In this document: positions 1 to 8,327 of the stretch, piece after piece
How positions within the stretch are numbered: the stretch's first letter is position 1
Layout: the number at the start of each line of letters is the position of its first letter
Origin: an uncultured Bacteroidia bacterium
Lineage (GTDB): Bacteria; Bacteroidota; Bacteroidia; Bacteroidales; UBA932
Length of the DNA: 64,000 bases
Direction of reading: 5' to 3'
Assembly (NCBI GenBank): GCA_902769525.1
Contig: CACXPG010000002.1
Span: 1 to 64,000, forward strand
The notes under the pieces: model-generated
Databases searched by the model: none
The model's input: only the letters and a program-made list of their open reading frames with translations
Told to the model about the DNA's origin: nothing
Program-made: the position numbers and the translations under genes

Positions 1-592
1 TAACGGTGCCGGCAAGACCACCCTGTTCCGCCTGATTATGGGCATCGAGCGGCCAGACAGCGGAACTATAGAGATCGGCGACACCGTAAAGATTTCCTAT
101 GTTGACCAGCAGCACAAGAGCATAGATCCGGAAAAGACTGTATATGAAACCATTGCCGGAGATTCCGAGTGGGTGCGCCTGGGGAACCGGGACATTAACG
201 CCAGAGGCTGGGTTTCCCGCTTCAACTTCAGCGGAGCGGACCAGGAAAAGCTCTGCGGCGTTCTTTCCGGAGGCGAGAGGAACCGCCTGCACCTGGCACT
301 CACGCTCAAGGACGAGGGCAATGTGCTCCTGCTCGACGAGCCTACCAACGACGTGGACGTGAACACTATACGAGCCCTGGAGGAAGGCCTCGACAACTTT
401 GCCGGATGCGCGGTTGTTGTCAGCCACGACCGCTGGTTCCTGGACCGTATCGCCACCCATATCCTGGCATTCGAGGGAGACAGCCAGGTCGTGTTCTTCG
501 AGGGCAACTACCAGGAATATGAGGAGAACCGCAAGATGAGGATGGGCAACACCGAGCCTAAGAGATTCAAGTACAAGAAACTGATGGAATAA
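1..592 (+). CDS. ettA: Energy-dependent translational throttle protein EttA (ABC-F ATPase), C-terminal fragment
   Basis: The gene is cut by the window start and enters inside the Walker A motif of the second ABC domain (NGAGKTT at bases 2-22). The remainder shows the signature LSGGERNR, Walker [10 protein letters not shown] and H-loop VSHD. The stretch [10 protein letters not shown]...FNF and the end PKRFKYKKL are typical of EttA, the ABC-F protein that binds the ribosomal E site and gates translation according to the ATP/ADP ratio. It has no membrane segments. Nine bases separate it from mnmE, so both may be on one transcript. Only about 40 percent of the usual length is visible, so the ABC-F assignment is firm and the EttA subfamily is likely. 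Confidence 0.9.
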   Translation, partial: NGAGKTTLFRLIMGIERPDSGTIEIGDTVKISYVDQQHKSIDPEKTVYETIAGDSEWVRLGNRDINARGWVSRFNFSGADQEKLCGVLSGGERNRLHLALTLKDEGNVLLLDEPTNDVDVNTIRALEEGLDNFAGCAVVVSHDRWFLDRIATHILAFEGDSQVVFFEGNYQEYEENRKMRMGNTEPKRFKYKKLME

Positions 593-601
593 AAAGAAAA
601 G

Positions 602-2074
602 ATGGCTTTCGCAAACGATTTGGCAGAAAACATAGTGGCTCCCGCAACCGTTCCGGGCACAGGGGCAGTAGGCATAATCCGTCTTTCAGGACCGGATGTC
701 ATAACCATCGCTGATTCAATCCTGACTCTTTCCTCCCACACGAGGGGAAAACGTCCAACCCTCAAATCCACAGATTCTTACAAGATGCGCTTTGCCCGCA
801 TCCAGGATGTGGACGAGGTCCTTGCCGTGCCATTCCGCGCTCCCAACTCCTACACAGGAGAAAACTGTGTGGAGATTTACTGCCACGCATCGTCTTACAT
901 AGAAAACAAGATCCAGCAGCTGCTGATTGACTCCGCCTCCACTCTTTTCAAGAGCAGTACGATTTCTTCCCCTCTCCGCATCGCCGATGCGGGTGAGTTC
1001 ACCAAGCGTGCCTTTCTCAACGGCAAGATGGATCTTGCCCAGGCTGAGGCTGTTGCAGACCTTATCGCCTCCGAGACCGAAGCTTCCCACAGAATCGCGA
1101 TGAACCAGATGAGAGGCGGTTTCTCAAAGGAACTCCGCGCTCTAAGGGAATCCCTTCTCAACCTGTGCGCCCTTATGGAGCTGGAACTGGATTTCAGCGA
1201 GGAGGACGTTGAGTTTGCGGACCGCAAGAAGCTTTCCAACATCCTTTCTTCCACCTACCTTAAAATCAAGGATCTGGCAGATTCATTCTCACTTGGAAAC
1301 GCCATCAAGAACGGCATTCCGGTCGCCATTGTCGGAGCTGTAAACACCGGCAAGAGCACCCTCCTCAACCTCATCCTCGGCGAGGAAAGAGCCATCGTCT
1401 CCCCTATACAGGGCACAACCAGAGACACCATAGAAGACACAGTAAACATCGGCGGCACTCTCTTCCGCTTCATAGACACTGCCGGCATCAGGAACACCAC
1501 CCAGACCATTGAGATAATGGGCATTGAGCGCACCTGGCAAAAGCTCAGGGAAAGTTCCGTGGTCATCCTCATGCTGGACTGCACAAGGGAGGACTCCTTC
1601 TCCCCTTCCATCAAGACCATCGCCGAGAAAACAGACAAAAAGCGCCAGAGGCTCATCATCCTGGCCAATAAACTGGACAAGACCAAAACTAAAAAAGAAG
1701 ATATCGAAGAAAGTATCAAGTCCATCTGCAAGAAGCTAAAGCTCAGCGATGTAACCATCCTCTCCCTTTCTCTCAAGAAAGACCGGGAAACCGCTAAAAA
1801 GGAAATCGGCGACACTCTGAAGAAACTCGGCAAGGGTTTCCTTTCCAATCTCCAGGGCAAGACCTATGTCACCAACCTGCGCCATTACCAGGCCCTTAAA
1901 GACGCTATGGCTTCTATCGAGAGAGTCTTCCAGGGAATTGACACCAACCTCCCTACCGACCTGCTTGCCCAGGACCTCCGGGAAGCAACGGATGACCTTG
2001 GCGGCATCATAGGTGAAATCTCTTCCCAGGACATCCTGTCCCACATTTTCTCGCATTTCTGCATCGGGAAATAA
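602..2074 (+). CDS. mnmE: tRNA uridine-5-carboxymethylaminomethyl(34) synthesis GTPase MnmE
   Basis: This 490-residue GTPase works with MnmG to modify U34 in the wobble position of certain tRNAs, using a formyl-tetrahydrofolate-derived carbon. The N-terminal TrmE domain (about 1-125) contains the typical GTGAVGIIRLSG start. A helical domain follows, with an inserted G domain at about 220-380. That domain has G1 GAVNTGKST at 245-253, the switch motif DTAGIR near 292 and NKLD near 356. The C-terminal FCIGK carries the conserved catalytic cysteine. The length matches the family. The ATG at 602 sits nine bases behind ettA with a purine-rich AAAAGAAAAG before it. Confidence 0.97.
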   Translation: MAFANDLAENIVAPATVPGTGAVGIIRLSGPDVITIADSILTLSSHTRGKRPTLKSTDSYKMRFARIQDVDEVLAVPFRAPNSYTGENCVEIYCHASSYIENKIQQLLIDSASTLFKSSTISSPLRIADAGEFTKRAFLNGKMDLAQAEAVADLIASETEASHRIAMNQMRGGFSKELRALRESLLNLCALMELELDFSEEDVEFADRKKLSNILSSTYLKIKDLADSFSLGNAIKNGIPVAIVGAVNTGKSTLLNLILGEERAIVSPIQGTTRDTIEDTVNIGGTLFRFIDTAGIRNTTQTIEIMGIERTWQKLRESSVVILMLDCTREDSFSPSIKTIAEKTDKKRQRLIILANKLDKTKTKKEDIEESIKSICKKLKLSDVTILSLSLKKDRETAKKEIGDTLKKLGKGFLSNLQGKTYVTNLRHYQALKDAMASIERVFQGIDTNLPTDLLAQDLREATDDLGGIIGEISSQDILSHIFSHFCIGK

Positions 2075-2087
2075 TACGAATTAAGAT

Positions 2088-2813
2088 ATGAAATTTTGTC
2101 AGAGTTGCGGTATGCCGCTAACGGAAGAAGTCCTCGGCACTAATGCCGACGGCAGCAAGAATGAAGATTACTGCATGTATTGCTACAAGAATGGTAAATT
2201 CTTGCAGGACTTCACGATGGAAGAGATGATTGAACATTGTGCTCAGTTCGTTGGTGCAGTAAACGAGGGGTTGGAGAAACCAATCACCAAAGAGGAGTAT
2301 ATCGGCCAGATGAAAACATATTTCCCTCAGCTGAAACGTTGGCGACAAACATTGAATGTCAGTAACGATGAAGTCATGAATCTTAACCCTGCTTTGGTAG
2401 GCATTAAAGAACTCATTGCCCAGATGGCCGAAAAACAGCCCATCGCTTACATCTCATCAGTCGACCAGGACGGTTTTCCATGGACCAAGGCTATGTTGAA
2501 GCCACGTAAGCGTGAGGGTATCAAAACCTTCTACTTTACGACCAACACCTTCTCAATACGTGTGGCTCAATACAAGGCTAACCCTAAGGCTTGCATCTAT
2601 TTTTGCGATGCCAAGGGATTTAAGGGCATAATGCTCAGAGGCACGATGGAGGTGCTGACTGATGCCGCTTCGAAAGAAATGATTTGGCGCGAGGGCGATG
2701 AGCAATACTACCCAGGCGGTGTCACCGATTCTAACTACTGCGTACTGAAGTTCACCGCCACAGATGGCCGTTTCTACAGCGACTTTTATCCAAGGAGTTT
2801 CGTAATTGAGTAA
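2088..2813 (+). CDS. Zinc-ribbon plus pyridoxamine 5'-phosphate oxidase-like protein
   Basis: This 241-residue protein has two parts. The first 90 residues hold a putative zinc ribbon with cysteines at 4, 7, 29 and 32 (CQSCG and CMYC). From about residue 105 a split-barrel flavin-binding (PNPOx-like) domain follows, recognisable by YISSVDQDGFPWTKAM and the region around FYFTTNTFS. Proteins of this barrel family bind FMN or F420 and reduce small molecules, or sometimes act as general stress proteins; the substrate here is unknown. It starts 13 bases after mnmE and ends at a strong hairpin, so it may be the last gene of an ettA-mnmE transcript. Confidence 0.85.
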   Translation: MKFCQSCGMPLTEEVLGTNADGSKNEDYCMYCYKNGKFLQDFTMEEMIEHCAQFVGAVNEGLEKPITKEEYIGQMKTYFPQLKRWRQTLNVSNDEVMNLNPALVGIKELIAQMAEKQPIAYISSVDQDGFPWTKAMLKPRKREGIKTFYFTTNTFSIRVAQYKANPKACIYFCDAKGFKGIMLRGTMEVLTDAASKEMIWREGDEQYYPGGVTDSNYCVLKFTATDGRFYSDFYPRSFVIE

Positions 2814-2831
2814 TAATCCCAATGAAGAAGC

Positions 2832-2866
2832 AAGCCCCCGAAGGAAAAACCTCCGGGGGCTTATTT
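2832..2866. terminator. Bidirectional rho-independent terminator
   Basis: Inverted repeat AAGCCCCCG at 2832-2840 pairs with CGGGGGCTT at 2854-2862 around a short loop, followed by TATTTC on the plus strand. It lies between two convergent genes (plus-strand stop at 2813, minus-strand stop at 2878) and can serve both. Confidence 0.85.
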
Positions 2867-2877
2867 CATAATTTCGG

Positions 2878-3204
2878 CTATTCTTCAGCCAACCTATCGA
2901 AAAGATCCAAGACCAAACGTGCGGGAATAACCAATTTTTGATGATCATCAAGCCAGTAAGTCATATCCTTATTCTCTTTAGCCAATTCAGAAAGATAATT
3001 AACCTCCCAATCTGTCAGTCCTTTTGATATTGCTTCAAATATCCAAAGGACAGATTTTGCCTTCACCTTGATAATCTGCTTACCAACAGAATATACCACA
3101 GTCTCGTCTTTATCAGCTTTAGATTTCAGAAGAGTCTCCGCAAATTCCTTTAATCCTTCAGAATATATATCGTTTAAATCACTTATTCTGATTATTGTTC
3201 CCAT
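2878..3204 (-). CDS. Small acidic protein downstream of a zeta-like kinase (possible antitoxin or partner)
   Basis: I do not recognise a named family. The 108-residue product is soluble, with no signal peptide, rich in Lys, Glu, Asp and Leu, and looks mainly helical. Its 5' end overlaps the 3' end of the upstream zeta-toxin-like kinase gene by 26 bases, which implies translational coupling and a joint function. An antitoxin or accessory role is an inference from that arrangement alone; classical epsilon antitoxins lie upstream of zeta, so the order here is reversed. It ends at the shared terminator at 2832-2866. Confidence 0.7.
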   Translation of the reverse strand: MGTIIRISDLNDIYSEGLKEFAETLLKSKADKDETVVYSVGKQIIKVKAKSVLWIFEAISKGLTDWEVNYLSELAKENKDMTYWLDDHQKLVIPARLVLDLFDRLAEE

Positions 3205-3745
3205 AGCACATCAGATTATTGAATAAAAGACGATTGTTAATCACGGTTACACTGGTAGCAATTTCCTTTTGCATGATTCCACTGTTATTCACTATTTTCC
3301 AATAGTCAACGTTGTGAAGGTATATAGAGGACAGATATTTGACACTTTTGTCATAACGTTCCCTGATAATTGCTTCTGGAATATTGTGTCCACCTTCTGC
3401 CACACGTTGTTCTACTCGTGCAACAGCTAAATCTGCAGAATCAAGCCAATAATAAAAGAGAGCTACCTTAAAACCATTTTTATGGGCCTCTTGAATATGT
3501 CCCCTATAGATTTTGGTGGCAAGAGTTGTCTCGACACAGAAACTTTCATTGCCAGACAAATAAGAATGCATCTTTCCAAGAGCTTCCCTGCCAGCCCGAA
3601 TCTTCACGCTTTCAACATTTTCCGGACATATTTCTCGCGCGATATCATCAGCGTTGATAAAATCCGGACAACCAAGTTTTTTATACAGGCTGTCACGGAA
3701 AGCGGTAGTTTTCCCGGCTCCATTACAGCCTGCTATAATGTACAT
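3179..3745 (-). CDS. Zeta-toxin-family P-loop kinase
   Basis: From the chosen start the 188-residue protein opens with MYIIAGCNGAGKTT, a Walker A loop at residues 6-14. NADDIAREI and the VETTLATK region follow, typical of zeta-like (COG4185) kinases that phosphorylate UDP-N-acetylglucosamine or related small substrates. I prefer the ATG at 3745 because the P-loop then sits at the N terminus as in relatives and GGAGAAG lies eight bases upstream. A longer frame begins at an ATG at 3820 and adds 25 unconserved residues. The overlapping downstream gene (2878-3204) is its likely partner. Whether it is a toxin is not shown by the sequence. Confidence 0.8.
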   Translation of the reverse strand: MYIIAGCNGAGKTTAFRDSLYKKLGCPDFINADDIAREICPENVESVKIRAGREALGKMHSYLSGNESFCVETTLATKIYRGHIQEAHKNGFKVALFYYWLDSADLAVARVEQRVAEGGHNIPEAIIRERYDKSVKYLSSIYLHNVDYWKIVNNSGIMQKEIATSVTVINNRLLFNNLMCYGNNNQNK

Positions 3746-3903
3746 AATCTTCTCCGACTTTCTATCGAGGCGCAAATGAAGTGGATCTATATTATTACTA
3801 TTAATAACACTGTTAATCATTCCAGGTAAAAGAATAAATGCTGTTATCGTAGTTTAAAACCTTCTCAAATATAAAGATATTCTTTTTGCCAATACGAACA
3901 ATA

Positions 3904-4461
3904 TTATAGAATCTCTTCAGCTATCCGTTTCCCGGCATCAAAGGCCTCCTGCAGTTTGGCTTTACCGGTTATTTCCTTCGGCCCGTTGACTCCGCCACAG
4001 AAGATATGGCCTTTGAGGGTTGCCTTCTCGTAGCAGTCAATCCACCCCTGAAGGCCACTCTCTGCATGCTTTGGAGTGGATTCGTCATCTTCGGCAGCGG
4101 TAGTGAGCAGGTATATGTCTCGGAAACGGTAATCCTTGGGATACATGGCGTTCATGCGGTCGATGAGCGTTTTCATCTGGCCGGACATCTCATAATAGTA
4201 GATAGGAGTCGCCCAGCAAACGACATCGGCATTCAGAACACTTTCCATTATGGCAGGAACATCATCCTTGAATACGCACGCACCGGTTTTCTGACAAGAC
4301 AGACAGCCGATACAGAACTTGATTTCCTTTCCCCGGAGAGAGATTAATTCCACTTCGTTTCCGGCCGCTTTGGCGCCTTCGGCAAACTTCTCCGCCAGAG
4401 CATTGCTGTTGGAACCCGGGCGGAGGCTGGTTGATATGACAACTACTTTTTTCATATACAT
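3904..4461 (-). CDS. Flavodoxin-family NAD(P)H-dependent oxidoreductase (iron-sulfur flavoprotein-like)
   Basis: This 185-residue protein has the flavodoxin-like fold of the NADPH-dependent FMN reductase superfamily. STSLRPGSNSNALAE at 10-24 forms the phosphate-binding loop, and TPIYYYEMSGQMKTLIDR is the second FMN-contact segment. Cysteines at 50, 53, 56 and 62 (CIGCLSC...C) match the cluster seen in iron-sulfur flavoproteins, which use FMN and may carry a 4Fe-4S centre. No signal peptide is present, so it is probably cytosolic. A second ATG at 4455 would shorten it by two residues. The relics of an alpha/beta hydrolase and AraC regulator nearby suggest it once belonged to a larger redox or detoxification cluster. 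Confidence 0.87.
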   Translation of the reverse strand: MYMKKVVVISTSLRPGSNSNALAEKFAEGAKAAGNEVELISLRGKEIKFCIGCLSCQKTGACVFKDDVPAIMESVLNADVVCWATPIYYYEMSGQMKTLIDRMNAMYPKDYRFRDIYLLTTAAEDDESTPKHAESGLQGWIDCYEKATLKGHIFCGGVNGPKEITGKAKLQEAFDAGKRIAEEIL

Positions 4462-4491
4462 AAAGTTACAATATATTTCCTCAGCTGATTC

Positions 4492-5451
4492 TCATCGTCT
4501 TGAGGCTGGCTTGGAATTGCAGATCCACTGGTCTAAAAGTTTGTTTAGAGACTCGATGTCTTCTTCCACACTGGTGCACTTATACTGCTCCGGATTGCGG
4601 TTTACAGTAACTACATGATGGTTATCTGCTTTAAACTCAATCTTGTAGATACAGTATCCAGTCCAGCTGCGGTGAGCCCAAAAAGTTGATCCTCCCATAT
4701 ACCAGAACCACTTGTCCTCCATAGACTGAGGAATGCTGCCTTGGCGGAGGGCATCCATTTCATTATCGGTAAAAGACCTGTCAAGAATGAAAGCCTCATG
4801 CTGTTCAGGCATAGGCTCTGTTTTCCAGTCCTCGCGACGGACAACACGTGACTTTTTTTTCATATCCTGCCACAATGCACTCTCTTTCAACACCTTTGTC
4901 TCGCAATCCTTCATTGCGTCAAGAGTCTTTTGAAGCAGCTCATCCAGTGGCCAGCCAAGCATCTCGGCTCCTTTCTCGATCACATCGCGTGAGCAGCCTG
5001 CGGCAAAACCCTTGGATTTGTACTTTTTCTTGAGAGACTTAAGCTCCATATCCTGAGTGCTTAATGATGGGCGCATCAGCGCTGCTGCCCATATCAAGCC
5101 TGTCAGCTCATCGGTGGCAAAGAGCACTTTCTCCATCAGATGCTCAGGCTTGATGTCCACATGCATTCCGTAAGCATGGCTGCAGATTGCGTGAATCATT
5201 TCTTCACCTACCCCACCCTCACGCAGCAGCTCGGGAGCCTTGATGCAGTGCTCCTCAGGGTACATTTCAAAGTCAATATCATGAAGCAGCCCGACAATTC
5301 CCCAGAAATCCTCATCTTCAGAAAAGCCCAATTGCCTTGCATACCAGCGCATCACGCCTTCTACAGTCAGTGCGTGCTGAAGGTGAAAGGAGTCTTTGTT
5401 GTATTTTTTCAGCAGCGCTACTGCCGCTTCCCTTGAAATGTGATTCTCCAT
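4492..5451 (-). CDS. HD-domain phosphohydrolase with an extra C-terminal HRSWTG domain
   Basis: The 319-residue protein starts with an HD domain: HLQHAL at 23-28, LLHDID at 55-60 with the metal-binding His57-Asp58, His68, and SHAYG with His92. This class usually hydrolyses phosphate esters of nucleotides. From about residue 205 a second region begins, with the motifs IPQSMEDKWFWYM and FWAHRSWTGYCIY, which I have no name for. The fusion makes it about 120 residues longer than stand-alone HD hydrolases of this type. No signal peptide or membrane segment is seen. A match to the -7 box (TAAATTTG) lies at 5487-5480 on the minus strand. Confidence 0.8.
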   Translation of the reverse strand: MENHISREAAVALLKKYNKDSFHLQHALTVEGVMRWYARQLGFSEDEDFWGIVGLLHDIDFEMYPEEHCIKAPELLREGGVGEEMIHAICSHAYGMHVDIKPEHLMEKVLFATDELTGLIWAAALMRPSLSTQDMELKSLKKKYKSKGFAAGCSRDVIEKGAEMLGWPLDELLQKTLDAMKDCETKVLKESALWQDMKKKSRVVRREDWKTEPMPEQHEAFILDRSFTDNEMDALRQGSIPQSMEDKWFWYMGGSTFWAHRSWTGYCIYKIEFKADNHHVVTVNRNPEQYKCTSVEEDIESLNKLLDQWICNSKPASRR

Positions 5452-5479
5452 AATCTGCCAATGAATGTAGTATATATGA

Positions 5480-5487
5480 CAAATTTA
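5480..5487 (-). promoter_or_regulatory. Bacteroidota -7 box of the HD-domain gene
   Basis: TAAATTTG on the minus strand fits TAnnTTTG and lies 28 bases before the start codon at 5451. A TTTC about 20 bases further upstream is an imperfect -33 element. Confidence 0.45.
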
Positions 5488-5537
5488 CGAATAATCACGA
5501 TTGCTTTGAAACTATTCGCAATCTATGAATACCTACA

Positions 5538-6041
5538 TTACAAAGACAGAGTTACGCTCACATCTCCCCCACCGGCTTTAAGGAAGGATTTGAGTTCATC
5601 AAGTGAGCTGTACTGCATCCTGCCTATCCTGGTATAACTCCAGGAATTGCTCCCGTAAAACAGGACAATGCTGTTCCCGCTGTACAGGATTACATCACCA
5701 GGCTGAGCGGTTATCTGAGAATTGCTTGAAGGAAGGGAACGCCCTAAGTTTCCGACTTTTTCAAATCCGCCGTAATCACTGGCTGTGAATGTAATGGAAG
5801 AGCTCCTGAGAATATTGACAAGCGCTTTTGTGGCAGCATTGTTCTCTATTTTAATCGGGAGAGTTTTCCCCGATATGGTAATCTTGATCTGATTCAGCAT
5901 AGGGTCTTCAACCTTTGGCTGTTCCTGCTCTTTATCCGGACCGTTGTCTATATTTGGCTGGTCGGCCTTGCTGCAGGAAAGAAGGACAAGGAACAGCATT
6001 GCCGCTCCCAGTCCTGTAATTATATGGACAAAAGTCTTCAT
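5538..6041 (-). CDS. Cyclophilin-like fold lipoprotein
   Basis: The 167-residue product has a lipoprotein signal peptide ending in LVLLSC, with Cys23 as the lipidated residue. A short Asp/Pro/Gln-rich linker is followed by a domain from about residue 50: QIKITISG, NNAATKALVNIL, PGDVILYSGNSIVLFYG and YTRIGRM. These are hallmarks of the bacterial cyclophilin-like (Cyclophil_like, PF18050-type) fold. It should be anchored in the periplasm or outer membrane; whether it has isomerase activity is unknown. Its ATG lies one base past the stop of an alpha/beta-hydrolase remnant, so the two were probably once consecutive genes in one operon. Confidence 0.85.
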   Translation of the reverse strand: MKTFVHIITGLGAAMLFLVLLSCSKADQPNIDNGPDKEQEQPKVEDPMLNQIKITISGKTLPIKIENNAATKALVNILRSSSITFTASDYGGFEKVGNLGRSLPSSNSQITAQPGDVILYSGNSIVLFYGSNSWSYTRIGRMQYSSLDELKSFLKAGGGDVSVTLSL

Positions 6042-6042
6042 C

Positions 6043-6180
6043 CTACTTAAGGTTATCGTTGAAGAAAGACTCTATCTTATCGTAAGGAATAACTCCGGCA
6101 ACATCATCGTAAAGGTCTACATGAGAGGCACCTGGAATAATCATTATTTCCTTGTTGCCCTCCTTTACGCCGACCGTCTT
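6043..6180 (-). pseudogene. 3' remnant of an alpha/beta hydrolase gene
   Basis: Read on the minus strand, this stretch codes for KEGNKEIMIIPGASHVDLYD and continues to SFFNDNLK and a TAG at 6043-6045. PGASHVDLYD is the C-terminal histidine region of dienelactone-hydrolase-like alpha/beta hydrolases. Nothing homologous to the rest of such a protein lies upstream; instead, on the opposite strand, an AraC-type reading frame begins at about 6165. The gene has therefore lost its 5' part by a deletion or rearrangement whose breakpoint is near 6165-6180. Confidence 0.7.
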
Positions 6181-6426
6181 AACGTTTCACCCAAATACCT
6201 CTCCGCTACAGTTAAAAGAGTAACCGGGCACAGTGTCACATCGTTCATAGACCGGCATACCGTACCTATAATAAAAAACTATCTGGATGACGAACGTCTG
6301 TCGCTCACCCAGATAGCAGATTATATGAATTTCACGTCGCTGAGCTACTTCAGCCGATACTGCACAAAGCACCTTGGAATGTCACCGAGCCAGTACCGTC
6401 AAAGCCTGCAGCCGGCAACTACTTGA
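6165..6426 (+). pseudogene. 3' remnant of an AraC-family transcription regulator gene
   Basis: The plus frame from about 6165 reads YADRLNVSPKYLSATVKRVT, then LSLTQIADYMNFTSLSYFSR and GMSPSQYR. This is a complete pair of AraC helix-turn-helix motifs with the usual C-terminal end and a TGA at 6424. The open frame extends upstream to 5944 only through sequence that belongs to the cyclophilin-like gene and the hydrolase remnant, so there is no ligand-binding domain and no native start. It overlaps the end of the convergent TlpA-like gene by eight bases. It could still make an odd fusion protein, but a decaying gene is the simpler reading. Confidence 0.7.
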
Positions 6427-7531
6427 AGATTTCAGCCAGTTTGGCCTGAAGCTTCTCGCCGCGAAGGCCACGGGCGACGACAGTTCCTTCAGGATCTATC
6501 AGCAGGTTGTCCGGAATTGCATCGATGCCATACAGTGCACTGGCAGGATTATCCCATCCGGAAAGGTCTGAAAGGTGAATCCAAGGCATATTCCAGTCTG
6601 CGATGGCCTTTACCCATTTTTCTTTATTGTCGTCATAGGAGACGCCCACAACCTCAAAGCCCTTGTCGTGATACTTCTTGTAGGCCTCTGCTACATTAGG
6701 CATCTCAGCCTTGCAAGGGCCGCACCAGGAAGCCCAGAAATCCACAAGAACCCATTTGCCCTGTCCGGCAAACTCGCTGAGCTTGTGCATCTTTCCATTC
6801 TGGTCTGGCTCCTCGAAATCGATGAACTTCTTTCCAATAACGGCATTCTTGATACTCTCGGTTTCCTTTTCCTTGGAGCTGTCCTCTGCCAATTTGCGCT
6901 TCAGGTCCTGGACATAAGGATGCTGGGTGAAAGGAGCGCCTGAAGAAAGGATTTCATCGAACTTCTCGAAACCGGCCAAAAGAGGAATGTTCTGGATAAA
7001 AGCCACAGGAATGAGATTGTCCTTATTCTCATCGATTTTATTTAGAATATAATCGGTATACTTGTTCTGGTGTTCCTCATACTGCCTGATAAATTCTTCC
7101 TCACCGGCTTTCTGCTCATCCTTCGGAAGAGAGAGATAATCCTGGATAAAATTGTAGAACTCGTTGTACTGATCGTTAATATTCCTGTCACACTCAGACA
7201 GTTTAGTGTTAAGTTCAGAACCGGTCATGACGCTGTCCGCATAGTCTATCTTAATCGGTGTTCCGTCATTGAAAAGCGGAAAATACCAATTGGCATCCTT
7301 GAAACTGACCGACAGGTAGGCATTCTTTTCGGCCTTGCCGCTCATCTTGAAAGTGCCGTCTTTTACAACTGCACTGTCGATTGGCAGTTCACTGATTCTG
7401 TCAAACAGGAAGATTGTTTCGCCGTCACCAGGGACATTTGCTCCTGTTATGACATACTCCGCATTATTGTCAGAGCAGGAAAGCGCACACGCTGCCACCA
7501 CAATAAGCATAATGATGGATAGTCTTTTCAT
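6419..7531 (-). CDS. TlpA-like thiol-disulfide oxidoreductase lipoprotein with DUF4369-like N-terminal domain
   Basis: This 370-residue lipoprotein (signal peptide ending CALSC, lipid Cys19) has an N-terminal beta domain of the DUF4369 type (YVITGANVPGDGETIFLF, TFKMSGKAEKNAYL). A helical middle follows, then a C-terminal thioredoxin/AhpC-TSA domain from about residue 235. The active site WASWCGPCK lies near 265-272 and the cis-proline region GIDAIPDNLLIDPEG near the end. Proteins like this keep cysteines of exported proteins reduced in the periplasm. The order and length are standard for Bacteroidota. It appears to be monocistronic. Confidence 0.9.
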   Translation of the reverse strand: MKRLSIIMLIVVAACALSCSDNNAEYVITGANVPGDGETIFLFDRISELPIDSAVVKDGTFKMSGKAEKNAYLSVSFKDANWYFPLFNDGTPIKIDYADSVMTGSELNTKLSECDRNINDQYNEFYNFIQDYLSLPKDEQKAGEEEFIRQYEEHQNKYTDYILNKIDENKDNLIPVAFIQNIPLLAGFEKFDEILSSGAPFTQHPYVQDLKRKLAEDSSKEKETESIKNAVIGKKFIDFEEPDQNGKMHKLSEFAGQGKWVLVDFWASWCGPCKAEMPNVAEAYKKYHDKGFEVVGVSYDDNKEKWVKAIADWNMPWIHLSDLSGWDNPASALYGIDAIPDNLLIDPEGTVVARGLRGEKLQAKLAEIFK

Positions 7532-7571
7532 ATCTGATAATTTTAAAATGATCTCTATTGGATAGATTCAA

Positions 7572-8327
7572 TTAAATCCTTATTACAAGCATCGTAAGGT
7601 CATCACTTTGCTCCGCTTCACCGACAAAATCCTTAACGGAAGATTTCATGTGTTCACTGAGCTCTCTTGATGAAGTTGTGGCCTTAAGGCCTGTAAGGTT
7701 GGCGAGGACTCTTTCTTCTCCGAACAGTGAACCGTCGGCCCGGGTGGCTTCTGTAAGTCCGTCTGTGTAAAGCAAAAGGATTGTTCCTGGAGAAAGCACT
7801 GTCTTCTGAAGGGTGTATTTCCAGTCAGCGATTATGCCTACCGGTACATTAGCGTCTGTCTTAAGCACTTGCGGAATGCCATCCCTGAGAACGACTGGTG
7901 CGTTATGCCCTGCATTGCAATACTTCAAGTCTCCGGTTTCCAGGTCAAGTTCGCCTACAAAGAAGGTCACGAACATCATATTTTCGTTTCGGGAGGCCAT
8001 TGAAGAATTTATAGCGGAAATCAGTTTGTCAGGACTGTCCGTTGAAGCCGAAAGGGTACGGAACATAGAACTGACTACGGCCATAACCAGGGAAGCAGGC
8101 ACACCCTTTCCTGAAACATCACCTATGCAGAAATGCAGTTTGTTGTCTCGGATGCAGAAATCGTACAGATCGCCTCCAACGGCCTTGGCCGGAGTGATGG
8201 AACCCCAGATATCGATGTCCTTCCTGTCAGGATATGCAGGTTGTAGTCTCGGTAAGGTCAGCGATATACCTGGACAAAGACTTCTGCATATTGTCGAAGG
8301 AATCGCGAAGATGGCGTATCTCGTCAT
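7572..8327 (-). pseudogene. PP2C/SpoIIE phosphatase half of a broken sensor gene
   Basis: Homology to SpoIIE-type serine phosphatases starts only at about 8240 with YPDRKDIDIWGSITPAKAVG. It runs through GGDLYDFC, GDVSGKGVPASLVMA, NAGHNAPVV and LLLYTDGLTEA to SDDLTMLVIRI, so the catalytic domain with its metal-binding aspartates is complete. Residues before that come from an out-of-frame reading and are not conserved. The upstream reading frame (8227-9450) holds the sensor, membrane and HAMP parts, and the usual linker (the amphipathic ERIESEL...IQM type helix) is missing. An out-of-frame deletion at about 8243 has split one gene. The phosphatase half has no obvious start of its own. Confidence 0.75.

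Noticed and set aside
5944-6426. A 160-codon plus-strand frame that could encode a short AraC protein.
   Set aside because: Only the last 85 codons are AraC-like. The first part is antisense to the cyclophilin-like gene start and to the hydrolase remnant, so it is not a natural N terminus.
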